Of a stretch of DNA of 64,000 bases, positions 1 to 8,702 are shown piece by piece (the stretch's first letter is position 1; each line of letters begins with the position of its first letter). The position numbers were made by a program, and so were the translations under genes. The notes below the pieces were generated by a model, which worked only from the letters and a program-made list of their open reading frames with translations, searched no databases and was not told the origin of the DNA. Source of the stretch: Nitratireductor soli. GTDB lineage: Bacteria; Pseudomonadota; Alphaproteobacteria; Rhizobiales; Rhizobiaceae. The DNA lies in assembly GCF_001050155.1 (NCBI RefSeq), contig NZ_LFVY01000005.1, positions 248,001 to 312,000 on the forward strand. The letters run 5' to 3'.

Positions 1-686
1 CCCTGGCCGGCATGAAGACGCTCAGCCTGCACAATTTCATCGCCGTCCTGACGGCGCCCTATTATCTGACGCTGGCCGTCAACACGCTGCTCGTCTCGGT
101 CTTCGCCGCCACCACCGCCATGCTGCTCACCGGCCTCGCCGGCTGGCTGGCGGCAAGGCGGCGGTTCGGCGGCCGCATCGTCGACCAGCTCGCCACCGTG
201 CCGCTGATCTTCCCCGGCATCGTGCTCGGCGTGGCGGTGCTCGACATGTCGCTGCGCATGCCGTTCTCCATTTACGGCACGGTGTGGCTGATCGGCTTCG
301 CCTATCTCATCCGCTACATGCCCTACGGCATGCGCTACGCCTATTCGGGCGTTCTGCAACTGCACAGGGAATTGGAGGAGGCATCGGAAGCCTCCGGCGC
401 CGGCGTATTGCAGACGCTCGGCCGCATCACGGCCCCGCTCCTGTCGCCGGCGCTGATGGCCGGCTGGCTGTTCATCTTTCTCATCGCGTCGCGCGAACTG
501 TCGATCGCCGTGCTTCTGGCCGGCCCGCAATCGCAGGTCATCGCCGTCGCCATGCTCGATCTCTGGCAAAACGGCCAGGCGGGCGAGCTCAGCGCACTGG
601 GCCTGTTGTGGACGGTGCTGATGGTCATCGTGGCAAGCATCTTCCAGTATCTGGAACGGCGCGGCTCCACCGAAACATTTGGGTAG
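1..686 (+). CDS. ABC transporter inner-membrane permease, 5'-truncated
   Basis: This is the C-terminal part (about 228 residues) of a binding-protein-dependent ABC importer permease. The reading frame is open to the window edge, so the true start lies upstream and the first ATG at 12 should not be taken as the start. Several hydrophobic segments are visible. The cytoplasmic EAA loop that contacts the ATPase is clear (EEASEASGAG followed by LGRITAPLL). The type resembles iron/thiamine/polyamine (FbpB/PotB-like) permeases, which suits the TOBE-containing ATPase that follows 7 bases downstream. The substrate cannot be read from the sequence because the binding-protein gene is outside the window. 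Confidence 0.85.
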   Translation, partial: LAGMKTLSLHNFIAVLTAPYYLTLAVNTLLVSVFAATTAMLLTGLAGWLAARRRFGGRIVDQLATVPLIFPGIVLGVAVLDMSLRMPFSIYGTVWLIGFAYLIRYMPYGMRYAYSGVLQLHRELEEASEASGAGVLQTLGRITAPLLSPALMAGWLFIFLIASRELSIAVLLAGPQSQVIAVAMLDLWQNGQAGELSALGLLWTVLMVIVASIFQYLERRGSTETFG

Positions 687-693
687 GCACGAC

Positions 694-1821
694 ATGCATG
701 GAAACGGCGTCACGGTAGAGAATCTGCGCAAGATCTATGTCACCAGCGAGCAGATCGCCGGCGGCATCCACGCAGCGAACTTCAACCTGCCGGAAGGAAC
801 CTTCTTCACGCTGCTTGGACCGAGCGGCTGCGGCAAGACCACGACGCTGCGCTGCATCGCCGGCCTGGAGCAGCCCGACGAAGGGCGCATCGAGGTCGGC
901 GGCACCACGTTCTTCGACGCCGATCGCGGCATAGCCGTGCCGCTCAACCGGCGCGGCATCGGCATGGTCTTCCAGTCCTACGCGATCTGGCCGCACATGA
1001 CCGTGTTCGAGAACGTCTCCTTTCCGCTGCGCGTCGCCAAGGACCGCAGCTATGGGCGCGAGGAGATCCGCGCCCTGTCGGAAAAGGCGCTGGCGACCGT
1101 CGGGCTCGACCAGTTCGCCGACCGGTCGGCGACGCGCCTGTCGGGTGGCCAGCAGCAGCGGGTGGCGCTCGCCCGCGCCATCGTCCGCGAACCGCGGCTG
1201 CTCCTGCTCGACGAGCCTTTGAGCAATCTCGACGCCTCGTTGCGCGAGACCATGCGCCAGGAACTGAAGCGCCTGCAGCGGCAGATCGGCGTGACCACCA
1301 TCTACGTCACCCACGACCAGGCCGAGGCATTCGAGATGTCCGACCAGATCGCCGTCATCGACAAGGGTCATGTCGTCCAGATCGGCGCGCCCGAATCCAT
1401 CTATTTCCGGCCGAAGAACATTTTCGTCGCCTCCTTCGTCGGCAACACCAACCTGGTCAGGGGCATCGCCACGGGCAAATCCGGCAACAACGCCGCCACC
1501 ACCGTGCGCCTGCCGTCGGGCGCCGCCTTCCGCTGCCTGACGACCGACGGCGGCGCGCTGAACGGGGGCAGCGCGGTGACGGTGTCGATCCGCCCCGAAG
1601 CCATCGCCGTCGGCCTGGTGAAAGCCGGCGCTTCAACCACGGGCAACGGCCTGGAGGGCGTCATCTCGGATGTCGCCTTCCTCGGCAATATGCGCCGCTA
1701 CGAGATCCGCCTCGACCAGACGGTCATCACCGCCAATTCGGACCCGCGCCAAACGCTCGGCATCGGCGACCGGGTCTTCGCCCGGTTCGATCTGGAAGAC
1801 GCGATCGTCCTGGCCGAGTGA
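694..1821 (+). CDS. ABC transporter ATP-binding protein (FbpC/PotA type)
   Basis: 375-residue ATPase that powers the preceding permease. The nucleotide-binding domain shows Walker A GPSGCGKTT, Q-loop VFQSYAIWPH, signature LSGGQQQRVALARA, Walker B LLLLDEPLSNLD and the switch histidine in YVTHDQ. A C-terminal TOBE-like regulatory domain occupies roughly the last 120 residues. An upstream in-frame TTG at 679 overlaps the permease stop. The ATG at 694 is preferred because it starts just before the conserved domain and lies 7 bases after the permease stop. Family knowledge puts it in the iron/polyamine/phosphonate importer group; the actual substrate is unknown. Confidence 0.9.
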   Translation: MHGNGVTVENLRKIYVTSEQIAGGIHAANFNLPEGTFFTLLGPSGCGKTTTLRCIAGLEQPDEGRIEVGGTTFFDADRGIAVPLNRRGIGMVFQSYAIWPHMTVFENVSFPLRVAKDRSYGREEIRALSEKALATVGLDQFADRSATRLSGGQQQRVALARAIVREPRLLLLDEPLSNLDASLRETMRQELKRLQRQIGVTTIYVTHDQAEAFEMSDQIAVIDKGHVVQIGAPESIYFRPKNIFVASFVGNTNLVRGIATGKSGNNAATTVRLPSGAAFRCLTTDGGALNGGSAVTVSIRPEAIAVGLVKAGASTTGNGLEGVISDVAFLGNMRRYEIRLDQTVITANSDPRQTLGIGDRVFARFDLEDAIVLAE

Positions 1822-1841
1822 GGCAGCGGGATTGCCGCAGC

Positions 1842-1882
1842 GAGAAATTGTCAAACGGGCTTGCGATTTACTGGTTTGACCG
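1842..1882. promoter_or_regulatory. 41-base operator-like site A upstream of MFS gene
   Basis: A 41-base segment that recurs at 3176-3216 with 35 identical positions. It contains a perfect 7-base inverted repeat, GTCAAAC at 1850-1856 and GTTTGAC at 1874-1880, separated by 17 bases. It lies in the 125-base gap before the MFS gene, about 85 bases upstream of its ATG. The conservation between two promoters and the dyad symmetry point to a binding site for one regulator; no candidate regulator gene lies nearby. Confidence 0.6.
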
Positions 1883-1946
1883 CCCGGCGCTTTGCTTTGA
1901 GGATTGAGAGACCGCCCCGCAGCCGCGCGGGCAGATGTGAACGAAC

Positions 1947-3158
1947 ATGACCGCAACAGCGCTCGGCAGCAGCAGTTTCCGCCTCTATCTCGGCGTCAAT
2001 TTCCTCTCACTCAACGGCATCTGGATCAACCGCATCCTGATGAGCTGGCTCGCCTGGTCCTATACGGGCTCGGCGGCCTGGGTCGGCATCGTCTCGTCGC
2101 TGCTGTTCGCCCCGACCCTGCTCGCCGGGCCGTTCTTCGGCGTCCTGGCCGACCGCATCGACATCCGCCGCGGCGCGGTGGTGACGCAAATTCTCCTGGC
2201 GCTGATCATGCTCACCCTGTGGACCGTCCATTCCGCCGGCGCGCTCGACATTGCCGGGCTGGCGGCGATCGCCTTCGCCTTCGGCCTGACGGCCAGCGCC
2301 AACCACCCGATCCGCCTCACCCTGGTGCCGCTGCTGGTGCCGCAGAGCAACATCCCCAATGCCATCACGCTGATCTCGATCAACTTCAACATCGCGCGGC
2401 TGCTCGGCCCGGCCGTCGGCGGCCTGCTGATCGAGCGGCTCGGGCCGGGCCCCGCCATGCTGATCAGCCTGGCGATGACCCTGCCGATGCTGGTGGCCAT
2501 CCTGTTTCTCAGGCCGCGCCTGCGCGAAGAGAGCAAGGATGGGCCGACGCCGCTCCTGGCGCAATTGCGCGAGGGCGCGCGCCACGTGCTGCGCAGCGAG
2601 ATGATCCGCCAGGCGATGGTCGTCACGCTCATCGCGGCGGTGATCGCCCGCGGCGCGCTGGAAGTGCTGCCGGCGGTCGCCGACGGCATGTTCGGCCGCG
2701 GCGCGCGCGGGCTCGGGCAGATGCTGTCGTCCGCCGGCGCCGGCGCCCTCATTTCCGGTGCCGTCATCATGCTCGACGGCGGCCGGCGGCCGCATGCGGA
2801 TCTGATGCGCCGCAGTTGGGTGTGGATGCTGATCGGCATTCTCGCCGTCTGCGGGCTGGCGGCGATCGATCACTGGTGGGTGGCGATGCTGATGGTGTTC
2901 GTCATGGGCGCCTCCGGCACCTTCACCTCGATCTACACCCAATCGGCGATCCAGTTGGAGACGAGCGACGCCTATCGCGGCCGGGTGGTCAGCCTGTGGC
3001 TGTTCGTCGGCATGGGGGGCAACGCGGCCGGCGCCGTCATCTTCGGCGCGCTGGCCGACGCGATCGGCATGCGCCGCTCCTTGCTGACGATTGCGCTCGT
3101 CGGGCTGGCCGCCGCCATTCCCTGCATGTTCAGAGCCAGAAAAAACAATGACTTATAA
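1947..3158 (+). CDS. MFS transporter
   Basis: 403-residue major facilitator superfamily carrier with about 12 predicted membrane segments. The MFS motif between segments 2 and 3 is recognisable (GVLADRIDIRRG), and the second half carries a matching GALADAIGMRRS. It resembles the EntS/MFS_3 group of proton-driven exporters, so export of a small molecule is likelier than uptake, but the direction cannot be read from the sequence. The start is the ATG at 1947 with only a weak ribosome-binding site. The shared operator-like site in front suggests co-regulation with the following alpha/beta-fold gene. Confidence 0.85.
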   Translation: MTATALGSSSFRLYLGVNFLSLNGIWINRILMSWLAWSYTGSAAWVGIVSSLLFAPTLLAGPFFGVLADRIDIRRGAVVTQILLALIMLTLWTVHSAGALDIAGLAAIAFAFGLTASANHPIRLTLVPLLVPQSNIPNAITLISINFNIARLLGPAVGGLLIERLGPGPAMLISLAMTLPMLVAILFLRPRLREESKDGPTPLLAQLREGARHVLRSEMIRQAMVVTLIAAVIARGALEVLPAVADGMFGRGARGLGQMLSSAGAGALISGAVIMLDGGRRPHADLMRRSWVWMLIGILAVCGLAAIDHWWVAMLMVFVMGASGTFTSIYTQSAIQLETSDAYRGRVVSLWLFVGMGGNAAGAVIFGALADAIGMRRSLLTIALVGLAAAIPCMFRARKNNDL

Positions 3159-3175
3159 CCGGAAACGCGGCGTGC

Positions 3176-3216
3176 GAGGAATTGTCAAGCGCGCTTGCGA
3201 ATAACTTGTTTGACCG
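3176..3216. promoter_or_regulatory. 41-base operator-like site B upstream of alpha/beta-fold gene
   Basis: Second copy of the 41-base site (35 of 41 positions match 1842-1882). Here the central part forms a perfect 12-base palindrome, CAAGCGCGCTTG, and the outer half-sites GTCAA and TTGAC are kept. It sits about 95 bases upstream of the chosen ATG of the next gene. It also overlaps the most upstream possible start of that gene, which argues that translation begins further down. Confidence 0.6.
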
Positions 3217-3310
3217 TTTCCACCTTTGTTCAGAACATCGAAACACCCCGGCCGACACGCGGAAAATGCGGTCGCCGCCGGCAACAAGAGCAATCATGAG
3301 GGAGAGAACG

Positions 3311-4282
3311 ATGAGGGACAGCAGACATTCGAGAGGACCGTTGATGGACCGCCGGCAGGCGTTGAGCGCCAGCGCCTTGCTCGGCATGACGGTGGCCGCC
3401 GGCGGCCTCGGCATGACGGCCACGACAAACGCCCGTGCCGCCGAGACGATGGACGATGTCGGCGTCGTTCCCGTGCCGCTGCCCGAGCCCGCGCCGCAGA
3501 CCGAAGGACTGGTCGATGTCGGCGACGGCCACCAGATCTGGTATTTCGACACGGGCGGTACCGGCAATGCAGTGATCTTCCTGCATGCGGGCACCGGCAG
3601 CGGTCTCGTCTGGGGCTATCAGCAGCCGGTCTTCGCCAAGGCCGGCTACCGCATGATCGGCTATTCGCGCCGCGGACGGGCCAACTCGAAGGTCGGCGAC
3701 CTCGACAAGCCGGGCAACGGCTCGGACGATCTCCTGAAGCTCGTCGACCATCTGGGCCTCGACAAATTCCATCTGCTCGGCACGGCCGCCGGCGGCATGA
3801 TCGCCACGGATTTCACCGTGTCCCACGAGGATCGCCTCCTGTCGCTGGTGCTCGCCAACACCATCGTCGGCATCACCAATGACGACTACCGCGCCATCTA
3901 CGGCCTGTTGTGGCCGAAAGAGTTCGGACCGCTGCCCGGCGATTTCAAGGAGCTCGGACCCTCCTATCGGCATCTGGACGTGGAAGGCCGCGCGCGCTGG
4001 AACGAGCTGGAGCACAAGGCGAAGATCGCCGACATGAAGAGCCAGGGCTATGCCAACAAGGTCACCTGGGACCATGTCGAGGCCTGGAAGGTTCCCGTGC
4101 TGGTGCTGACCGGCGACGCCGACCTCTACACGCCGCCGTCGATGATGCGCCTGGTGCACAGCCGCATTCCCGGCGCAGAAAAATACCTGGTGCCGGATTC
4201 GGGCCACTCCGCCTACTGGGAACGGCCGGAAATCTTCAACACGGTCGTGCTCGATTTCATCGGCAGGCACAACGGCGCCTGA
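3311..4282 (+). CDS. Tat-exported alpha/beta-hydrolase-fold protein lacking the nucleophile serine
   Basis: 323-residue alpha/beta-hydrolase-fold protein. The start is the ATG at 3311 because a strong GGGAGAG ribosome-binding site precedes it and upstream starts overlap operator site B. The N-terminus has a Tat-like signal (MDRRQALSASALLG, then AAGGLG) ending near ARAAE, so it is probably periplasmic. The fold is clear, with an oxyanion region at HAGTGSG, an acid residue in LVLTGDADLYTPP and a catalytic-type histidine in DSGHSAYWERP. However, the nucleophile elbow reads G-T-A-A-G-G, so the usual serine position (codon 3785-3787, residue 159) is alanine. It may be a non-hydrolytic family member or a binding protein. 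It ends just before a strong hairpin and may work with the upstream MFS carrier. Confidence 0.8.
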   Translation: MRDSRHSRGPLMDRRQALSASALLGMTVAAGGLGMTATTNARAAETMDDVGVVPVPLPEPAPQTEGLVDVGDGHQIWYFDTGGTGNAVIFLHAGTGSGLVWGYQQPVFAKAGYRMIGYSRRGRANSKVGDLDKPGNGSDDLLKLVDHLGLDKFHLLGTAAGGMIATDFTVSHEDRLLSLVLANTIVGITNDDYRAIYGLLWPKEFGPLPGDFKELGPSYRHLDVEGRARWNELEHKAKIADMKSQGYANKVTWDHVEAWKVPVLVLTGDADLYTPPSMMRLVHSRIPGAEKYLVPDSGHSAYWERPEIFNTVVLDFIGRHNGA

Positions 4283-4287
4283 CGGAC

Positions 4288-4318
4288 GGAGGGCCGGCGA
4301 TCCCCTCGCCGGCCCTCC
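4288..4318 (+). terminator. Terminator-like hairpin after the alpha/beta-fold gene
   Basis: A perfect 12-base inverted repeat (GGAGGGCCGGCG and its complement) with a 7-base loop begins 5 bases after the stop codon at 4282. There is no T-run after it, so termination may be imperfect. Confidence 0.55.
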
Positions 4319-4341
4319 TCAACGGTTCCTGATGCAGCGTC

Positions 4342-4372
4342 GCCGCGCCCGATAGCCCCAAACGGGCGCGGC
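4342..4372. terminator. Convergent intergenic hairpin
   Basis: GCCGCGCCCG and CGGGCGCGGC form a perfect 10-base stem. An outer pair, ATGCAGCG and CGCTGCAT, could extend it. It sits between two convergent genes and probably acts as a barrier for transcripts from either side; no T-run is present. Confidence 0.4.
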
Positions 4373-4419
4373 ATTCGGCGCTGCATGCAGTCCGTTGGTT
4401 CGACCTCGCCCGCTCCGCC

Positions 4420-6666
4420 TTACGCGGTGAGACGAAGATAGAGGGCGGGCAGCTTTTCCGGCAGGCGCTCGATGGCGCTGAACGCGACCACGTTGCGGCG
4501 TCCGAAAATCCGCTCGGCATAGGATTCGGCATCGCAATCGAGCGCGATGCAGAACACGTCGATCCCGTCGCGGTTGAGCGCATGGACCGCCGCGCGGGCA
4601 TCCTCGACCAGGTAATCCCCATCATCGACATCGACATCCGACGGCTCGCCGTCGGTGATCAGCAACAGCAGCCGGCGGTAAGTCTGCTGAGAGCGCAAAT
4701 CGGCGCCGGCATGGCGGATGGCGGCGCCGAGACGGGTCGACAGGCCGCTCTCGAGCCCGGCCAGCCGCGCCCGCGCCGCGCTGTCATAGGGTTTGGCGAA
4801 ATCCTTGACGCGCAGATAGCGCACATCCTCGCGCGTGTCGGAGCAGAAGGCGGCGATGGCGAACGGATCGCCCAGACCGTCCATGGCCTGCGCCATCAGG
4901 GCCGCGGCGTGGCGCTCGATGTCGAGCACGGTGCGTGCCGCGCCCGACACGTTCTCGCCGGTCGAGCGCGACACGTCGATCAGCAGATGCACGCAGAGAT
5001 CGCGGCTGCGCCGCTCGTAGCGGCCGTGCACGCGCGGGTCGGGCGTTTGCCCCATCCGCCGCGTGATCGACGCCTCGATGCAGGCATCGATGTCGAGGAA
5101 CTCGCCGTCGGTCTGCCGCCGCACGCGCTCCTGCCGGCTGATGCGCGACGCGCTGATCAGGGCCGTCAGGCGCTGGGTCAGATCGGCGCGCTCGTCGAGC
5201 AGCCGCGCGATCGACGCGGCCGAGGCGGTCTTCGGCGCGTATTCGCGCAGGGCGCACCATTCCGGCCGCTCGCGCCCCGTCGCATGGTCGAATTCGGCAT
5301 AGCGGGCGACCAGCACGCCATTCTCCTCCTCGGCGCGCAGGGAGACGCGGTTGACCTCGTCCTGTGGATCGGGATCGGGCTCCTGGCGGTCCGGCTCGCC
5401 ATCGTCGCGCTCCTCGGTCTCGATGCGCGCGGTCTCGATCATCTGCTCCATCTCGAACGCCGCCTGGTCCTCCTGGTCGGCGAAATCCCAGATGCCCAGA
5501 TTGTCGTCGCGATAGGCCGGCTGGACCACATAGGTCTTGGCGTCGAACTGCAATCGCATCTGGCCCAGATCGTTGCCGAGCAGGCCGCCGATGCGGCGGC
5601 TGAAATCCTGGTCGGCGGGGTCGGCGGCGAAAGCCTCCTCGAACAGCGCCCTGCCCTTTGCCACCCAGCCGTCCGGGTCGGCGTAATCGCCATCGACCAG
5701 GGCGCGCGCCAGCCGCGCCATCAGGCCGACGGCGATGGCAGCACCACCGGGCCGTGCCCCATGGAACGGACGCCACAGCGCGGCCAGGCCCGGCAGCTCG
5801 GCCATGGCGAGGCGCTCGACGCGCGCGTCCTCGATCAGCGAGATCACGGCGACCTGCAGCGGTTTCAGCTTGCCGGCCGGAAACGGGCTTTTCGTGAAGC
5901 GGTGGTGCGCGCCGACATGGGCCAGCGCGGCGTGATACAGATTGCGGCTGTCCTCGGCGCTGAAACCGGGGAACGCCGCCGGCACGCGAACCACCCCGCC
6001 GCCGAAGCCGACCCGCCGGCGCAGATGGTCGGGTGCCTCGCGCGGCACCTCGCGGATGGCCGGCCGCAGACCCCATAGCGCCGTGTAATAGGATTTGAGC
6101 CGTCCCTCCAGCGCCAGGAAGTCGGTCATGCCCGCCTCCCGGTCAAGGAAATGGCGGGCCTCGTCATCCTCGCGCCGGAAGAAGCGCAGGCGCCGCTCGG
6201 GATCGCCGCGCCCAGCGGCAAGCCCCATGCGGACAAAGGCCTCGAAACCGGCGCCATCGAGGATGGCCAGAAGCTTGCCGGTGCCCTCCAGCAGCGGTGG
6301 CACCGATTCCGGCGCCTGGCGGGCAACCAGCTCGACCAGTTCGAACCAGCGCGTCAGCACCATCTGCTCTGCCGGTTTCCCGGCGGCGGCAAGCGCCGCC
6401 TCGGGCAAGGCCGCGGCCGCCCGCCGGCCGGCGCGGATGGCCAGTTCCGAGACGGCGCGGCCGAGGCGGAGCGCGGCTTGCGGGGACGCCAGCAAGGCCA
6501 GTTCGACGCCATGCCGGCGATAGGCGGCGGCGATCGCGCCGCCATAGCCCGCCTGCTCGATCCGGCGGCGCGCGGCGCGCCATTGCTCGCCCCATTCGCC
6601 GGGAAAAGCCTGATTTTCCTTCAGGGAGAGGGCCGGATCGGCGGCAGCGGCATGCCTGGCATTCAT
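4420..6666 (-). CDS. VWA-domain protein (NorD/CbbO/CoxE type)
   Basis: 748-residue protein. The C-terminal third is a von Willebrand A domain with the metal-site motif DVSRST (in LLIDVSRSTGEN) and LLLITDGEPSDVDVDDGDY. The middle is rich in acidic residues (ETEERDDGEPDRQEPDPDPQ), as in NorD and CbbO. A longer frame open upstream is rejected because it would run through the whole AAA+ gene; the ATG at 6666 lies 11 bases after that gene's stop. In known pairs (NorQ-NorD, CbbQ-CbbO, CoxD-CoxE) such proteins act with a MoxR-type ATPase to remodel or mature a partner enzyme. Here the partner is probably the amidase AmiE encoded upstream in the same operon. Confidence 0.85.
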   Translation of the reverse strand: MNARHAAAADPALSLKENQAFPGEWGEQWRAARRRIEQAGYGGAIAAAYRRHGVELALLASPQAALRLGRAVSELAIRAGRRAAAALPEAALAAAGKPAEQMVLTRWFELVELVARQAPESVPPLLEGTGKLLAILDGAGFEAFVRMGLAAGRGDPERRLRFFRREDDEARHFLDREAGMTDFLALEGRLKSYYTALWGLRPAIREVPREAPDHLRRRVGFGGGVVRVPAAFPGFSAEDSRNLYHAALAHVGAHHRFTKSPFPAGKLKPLQVAVISLIEDARVERLAMAELPGLAALWRPFHGARPGGAAIAVGLMARLARALVDGDYADPDGWVAKGRALFEEAFAADPADQDFSRRIGGLLGNDLGQMRLQFDAKTYVVQPAYRDDNLGIWDFADQEDQAAFEMEQMIETARIETEERDDGEPDRQEPDPDPQDEVNRVSLRAEEENGVLVARYAEFDHATGRERPEWCALREYAPKTASAASIARLLDERADLTQRLTALISASRISRQERVRRQTDGEFLDIDACIEASITRRMGQTPDPRVHGRYERRSRDLCVHLLIDVSRSTGENVSGAARTVLDIERHAAALMAQAMDGLGDPFAIAAFCSDTREDVRYLRVKDFAKPYDSAARARLAGLESGLSTRLGAAIRHAGADLRSQQTYRRLLLLITDGEPSDVDVDDGDYLVEDARAAVHALNRDGIDVFCIALDCDAESYAERIFGRRNVVAFSAIERLPEKLPALYLRLTA

Positions 6667-6677
6667 CGGCGCTGGCC

Positions 6678-7517
6678 TCACATGCAGGCGGCGATCGCCG
6701 CCGTCAGCGCGTCGCGCAGTTCCGGGTCGTCGGTGATCGGCAGCACCATCGCCACCTGGCAGGCGTCGGCCAGCGGAATGCCCTTGGCGGCGAGCAGCCC
6801 GGCATTGATCAGCATGCGGGTCGAGGCGCCCTCGTCCAGGCCGTGGCCCTTGAGGTTGCGCGAGCGCTGGGCGATGCGCACCAGCGTGTCGGCGATGCGC
6901 CGCTCGACGCCGGCCTCGCGGGCGACGATCTCCGCTTCGATGGCCGGTTCGGGATAGGAGAAGGCAATCGCCCCGAAACGCTGCTTGGTCGATTCCTTCA
7001 GATCCTTCAGCACGCTCTGGTAGCCGGGGTTGTAGGAGATGACGACCTGGAAATCCGGATGGGCGGGCAGCACCTCGTTCTTCTTTTCCAGCGGCAGGAT
7101 GCGCCGGTCGTCGGTCAGCGAATGGATCACCACCGTGGTGTCCTGGCGCGCCTCGACGATCTCGTCGAGATAGCAGATGGCGCCGAGCCGGACGGCCAGC
7201 GTCAGCGGCCCGTCGTGCCAGACGGTCCCGTCGGCGTCGAGCAGGTAGCGGCCGACCAGGTCGGAGGCCGTCATGTCCTCGTGGCACGAAACGGTGATCA
7301 GCGGCCGCTTGAGCCGCCAGGCCATGTGCTCGACGAAGCGCGTCTTGCCGCAGCCGGTCGGCCCCTTCAGCATGATCGGCATGCGCGCCTGATAGGCGGC
7401 GTCGAACAGGGCGATTTCCTGCCCGACGGGCCGATAATAAGGTTCGCTGCCGATGCGGAACTCAGCCAGATAATCTGTTTGCGCGGCGATGGCCTCGGCG
7501 CCGGACATGGAGGTCAT
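6678..7517 (-). CDS. MoxR-family AAA+ ATPase (NorQ/CbbQ type, AmiB-like role)
   Basis: 279-residue AAA+ ATPase with Walker A GPTGCGKT, Walker B ICYLDEIVEA and a sensor region in VVISYNPGYQ. The start chosen is the ATG at 7517 behind AAAGGA; earlier codons would add residues unlike the family. It is 111 bases downstream of amiE and 11 bases before the VWA gene. Pseudomonas amidase operons also encode an ATPase (AmiB) beside amiE. This protein looks closer to NorQ/CbbQ, so it probably forms a remodelling complex with the VWA protein. The target and purpose are inferred, not shown. Confidence 0.87.
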   Translation of the reverse strand: MTSMSGAEAIAAQTDYLAEFRIGSEPYYRPVGQEIALFDAAYQARMPIMLKGPTGCGKTRFVEHMAWRLKRPLITVSCHEDMTASDLVGRYLLDADGTVWHDGPLTLAVRLGAICYLDEIVEARQDTTVVIHSLTDDRRILPLEKKNEVLPAHPDFQVVISYNPGYQSVLKDLKESTKQRFGAIAFSYPEPAIEAEIVAREAGVERRIADTLVRIAQRSRNLKGHGLDEGASTRMLINAGLLAAKGIPLADACQVAMVLPITDDPELRDALTAAIAACM

Positions 7518-7542
7518 GCGTCGTTCGTCCTTTCGGGTTTCG

Positions 7543-7609
7543 CGCCGCAGCGCCTTGGAATGCGGCGCTGCGGCGTCCGGGAGGATGCCCGCACGAAGTC
7601 GCGCGGGCA
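7543..7609 (-). other. Two hairpins between amiE and the AAA+ gene
   Basis: In the 111-base gap, CGCCGCAGCGCC and its complement form a perfect 12-base stem with a 9-base loop (7543-7575). A second stem, TGCCCGC with GCGGGCA, spans 7586-7609. Neither has a T-run on the minus strand. They may protect the amiE message or lower readthrough into the two accessory genes. Confidence 0.5.
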
Positions 7610-7628
7610 CGGGTTGTGCGATGAAACC

Positions 7629-8666
7629 TCAGCGATGCCCGGAACCGTTGTTGGGAATGCCGTCGATGGGACATTCCTCGGTTCCGACGCTGGAGCGCGT
7701 CATGGCCTCGACCATCTCGCGGGTGCCCTCGGGATCGGTGATCCAGTTTTGGTAGAAGGTGTACGGGCAGACCGCGTGACCGCGCTCGTCGTCGCCGGAA
7801 TTGATCAAGCCGGTATAGCCGCGATGCACGAGCTTGAAGAGATGGTTCTGCGACTGCATGTTCTTGCGCTGGTCGCGGATCGCCGAAACCGACAATTGCC
7901 CATACTGGATGCCGTTTTCCTCGGTGCCGCATTCGCCCAGCGTGCGGCCGTCGAAGCCGATGATCGCCGAATGGCCGAAATAGGAATAGACACCGTCGAA
8001 GCCGGCCGCATTGGCCACCGCGACATAGCAATTGTTGGCCCAGGCCATCGATTTCGAGATCAGGATCTGCTGCTCCTTGGCCGGATACATGTAGCCCTGG
8101 CAGCGGATGATCAGCTCGGCGCCGCGCATGGCGCAATCGCGCCAGATTTCCGGATAATTGCCGTCGTCGCAGATGATCAGGCTGATCTTCAGCCCCTTCG
8201 GCCCCTCCGAGACATAGGTGCAATCGCCCGGATACCAGCCCTCGATCGGCACCCAGGGCATGATCTTGCGGTACTTCTGGACGATCTCACCCTTGTTGTT
8301 CATCAGGATGAGGGTGTTGTAGGGCGCCTTGTTCGGATGATCCTCGTGGCGCTCGCCGGTCAGCGAGAAGACGCCCCAGGTGTTGGCCTTGATGCAGGCC
8401 TCGGCGAAGATCGCCGTCTCCTCGCCGGGCACCTGCGAGGCGGTCTCGTACATCTCCTTGGAATCGTACATGATCCCGTGCGTCGAATATTCGGGGAAGA
8501 TGACCAGGTCCATGCCCGGCAGGCCGATCTTCATTCCCTGGACCATGTCCGCGATGTTGCGGGCATTGGCCAGCACCTCCTCACGCGTGTGCAGGCGCGG
8601 CATCTTGTAGTTGACGACCGCGACGCCGACCGTGTCCTTGCTGCTCGAAATATCGCCGTGATACAT
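7629..8666 (-). CDS. amiE: Aliphatic amidase AmiE
   Basis: 345-residue cytoplasmic amidase of the nitrilase superfamily that hydrolyses short-chain aliphatic amides to the carboxylic acid and ammonia. The catalytic residues fall at the positions known from Pseudomonas AmiE: Glu59 in FPEYSTHG, Lys134 in KYRKIMPW and Cys166 in [11 protein letters not shown]; Glu142 in PIEGWYPG is also kept. Length matches the family. The start ATG has a strong AGGAGGAA ribosome-binding site. It follows five ABC-importer genes by 36 bases and precedes the AAA+/VWA pair, so uptake and hydrolysis are encoded together. Control is probably by AmiC/AmiR through the leader at 13517-13763. Confidence 0.95.
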   Translation of the reverse strand: MYHGDISSSKDTVGVAVVNYKMPRLHTREEVLANARNIADMVQGMKIGLPGMDLVIFPEYSTHGIMYDSKEMYETASQVPGEETAIFAEACIKANTWGVFSLTGERHEDHPNKAPYNTLILMNNKGEIVQKYRKIMPWVPIEGWYPGDCTYVSEGPKGLKISLIICDDGNYPEIWRDCAMRGAELIIRCQGYMYPAKEQQILISKSMAWANNCYVAVANAAGFDGVYSYFGHSAIIGFDGRTLGECGTEENGIQYGQLSVSAIRDQRKNMQSQNHLFKLVHRGYTGLINSGDDERGHAVCPYTFYQNWITDPEGTREMVEAMTRSSVGTEECPIDGIPNNGSGHR

Positions 8667-8702
8667 TTCTCAGTTCCTCCTGTTGGATTGGTGTCGCGCC
8701 GT

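Noticed and set aside
6667-7287. Upstream extension of the VWA protein to 955 residues
   Set aside because: The extra part reads through the AAA+ gene in another frame and is Arg/Pro-rich nonsense; a proper ATG lies at 6666.
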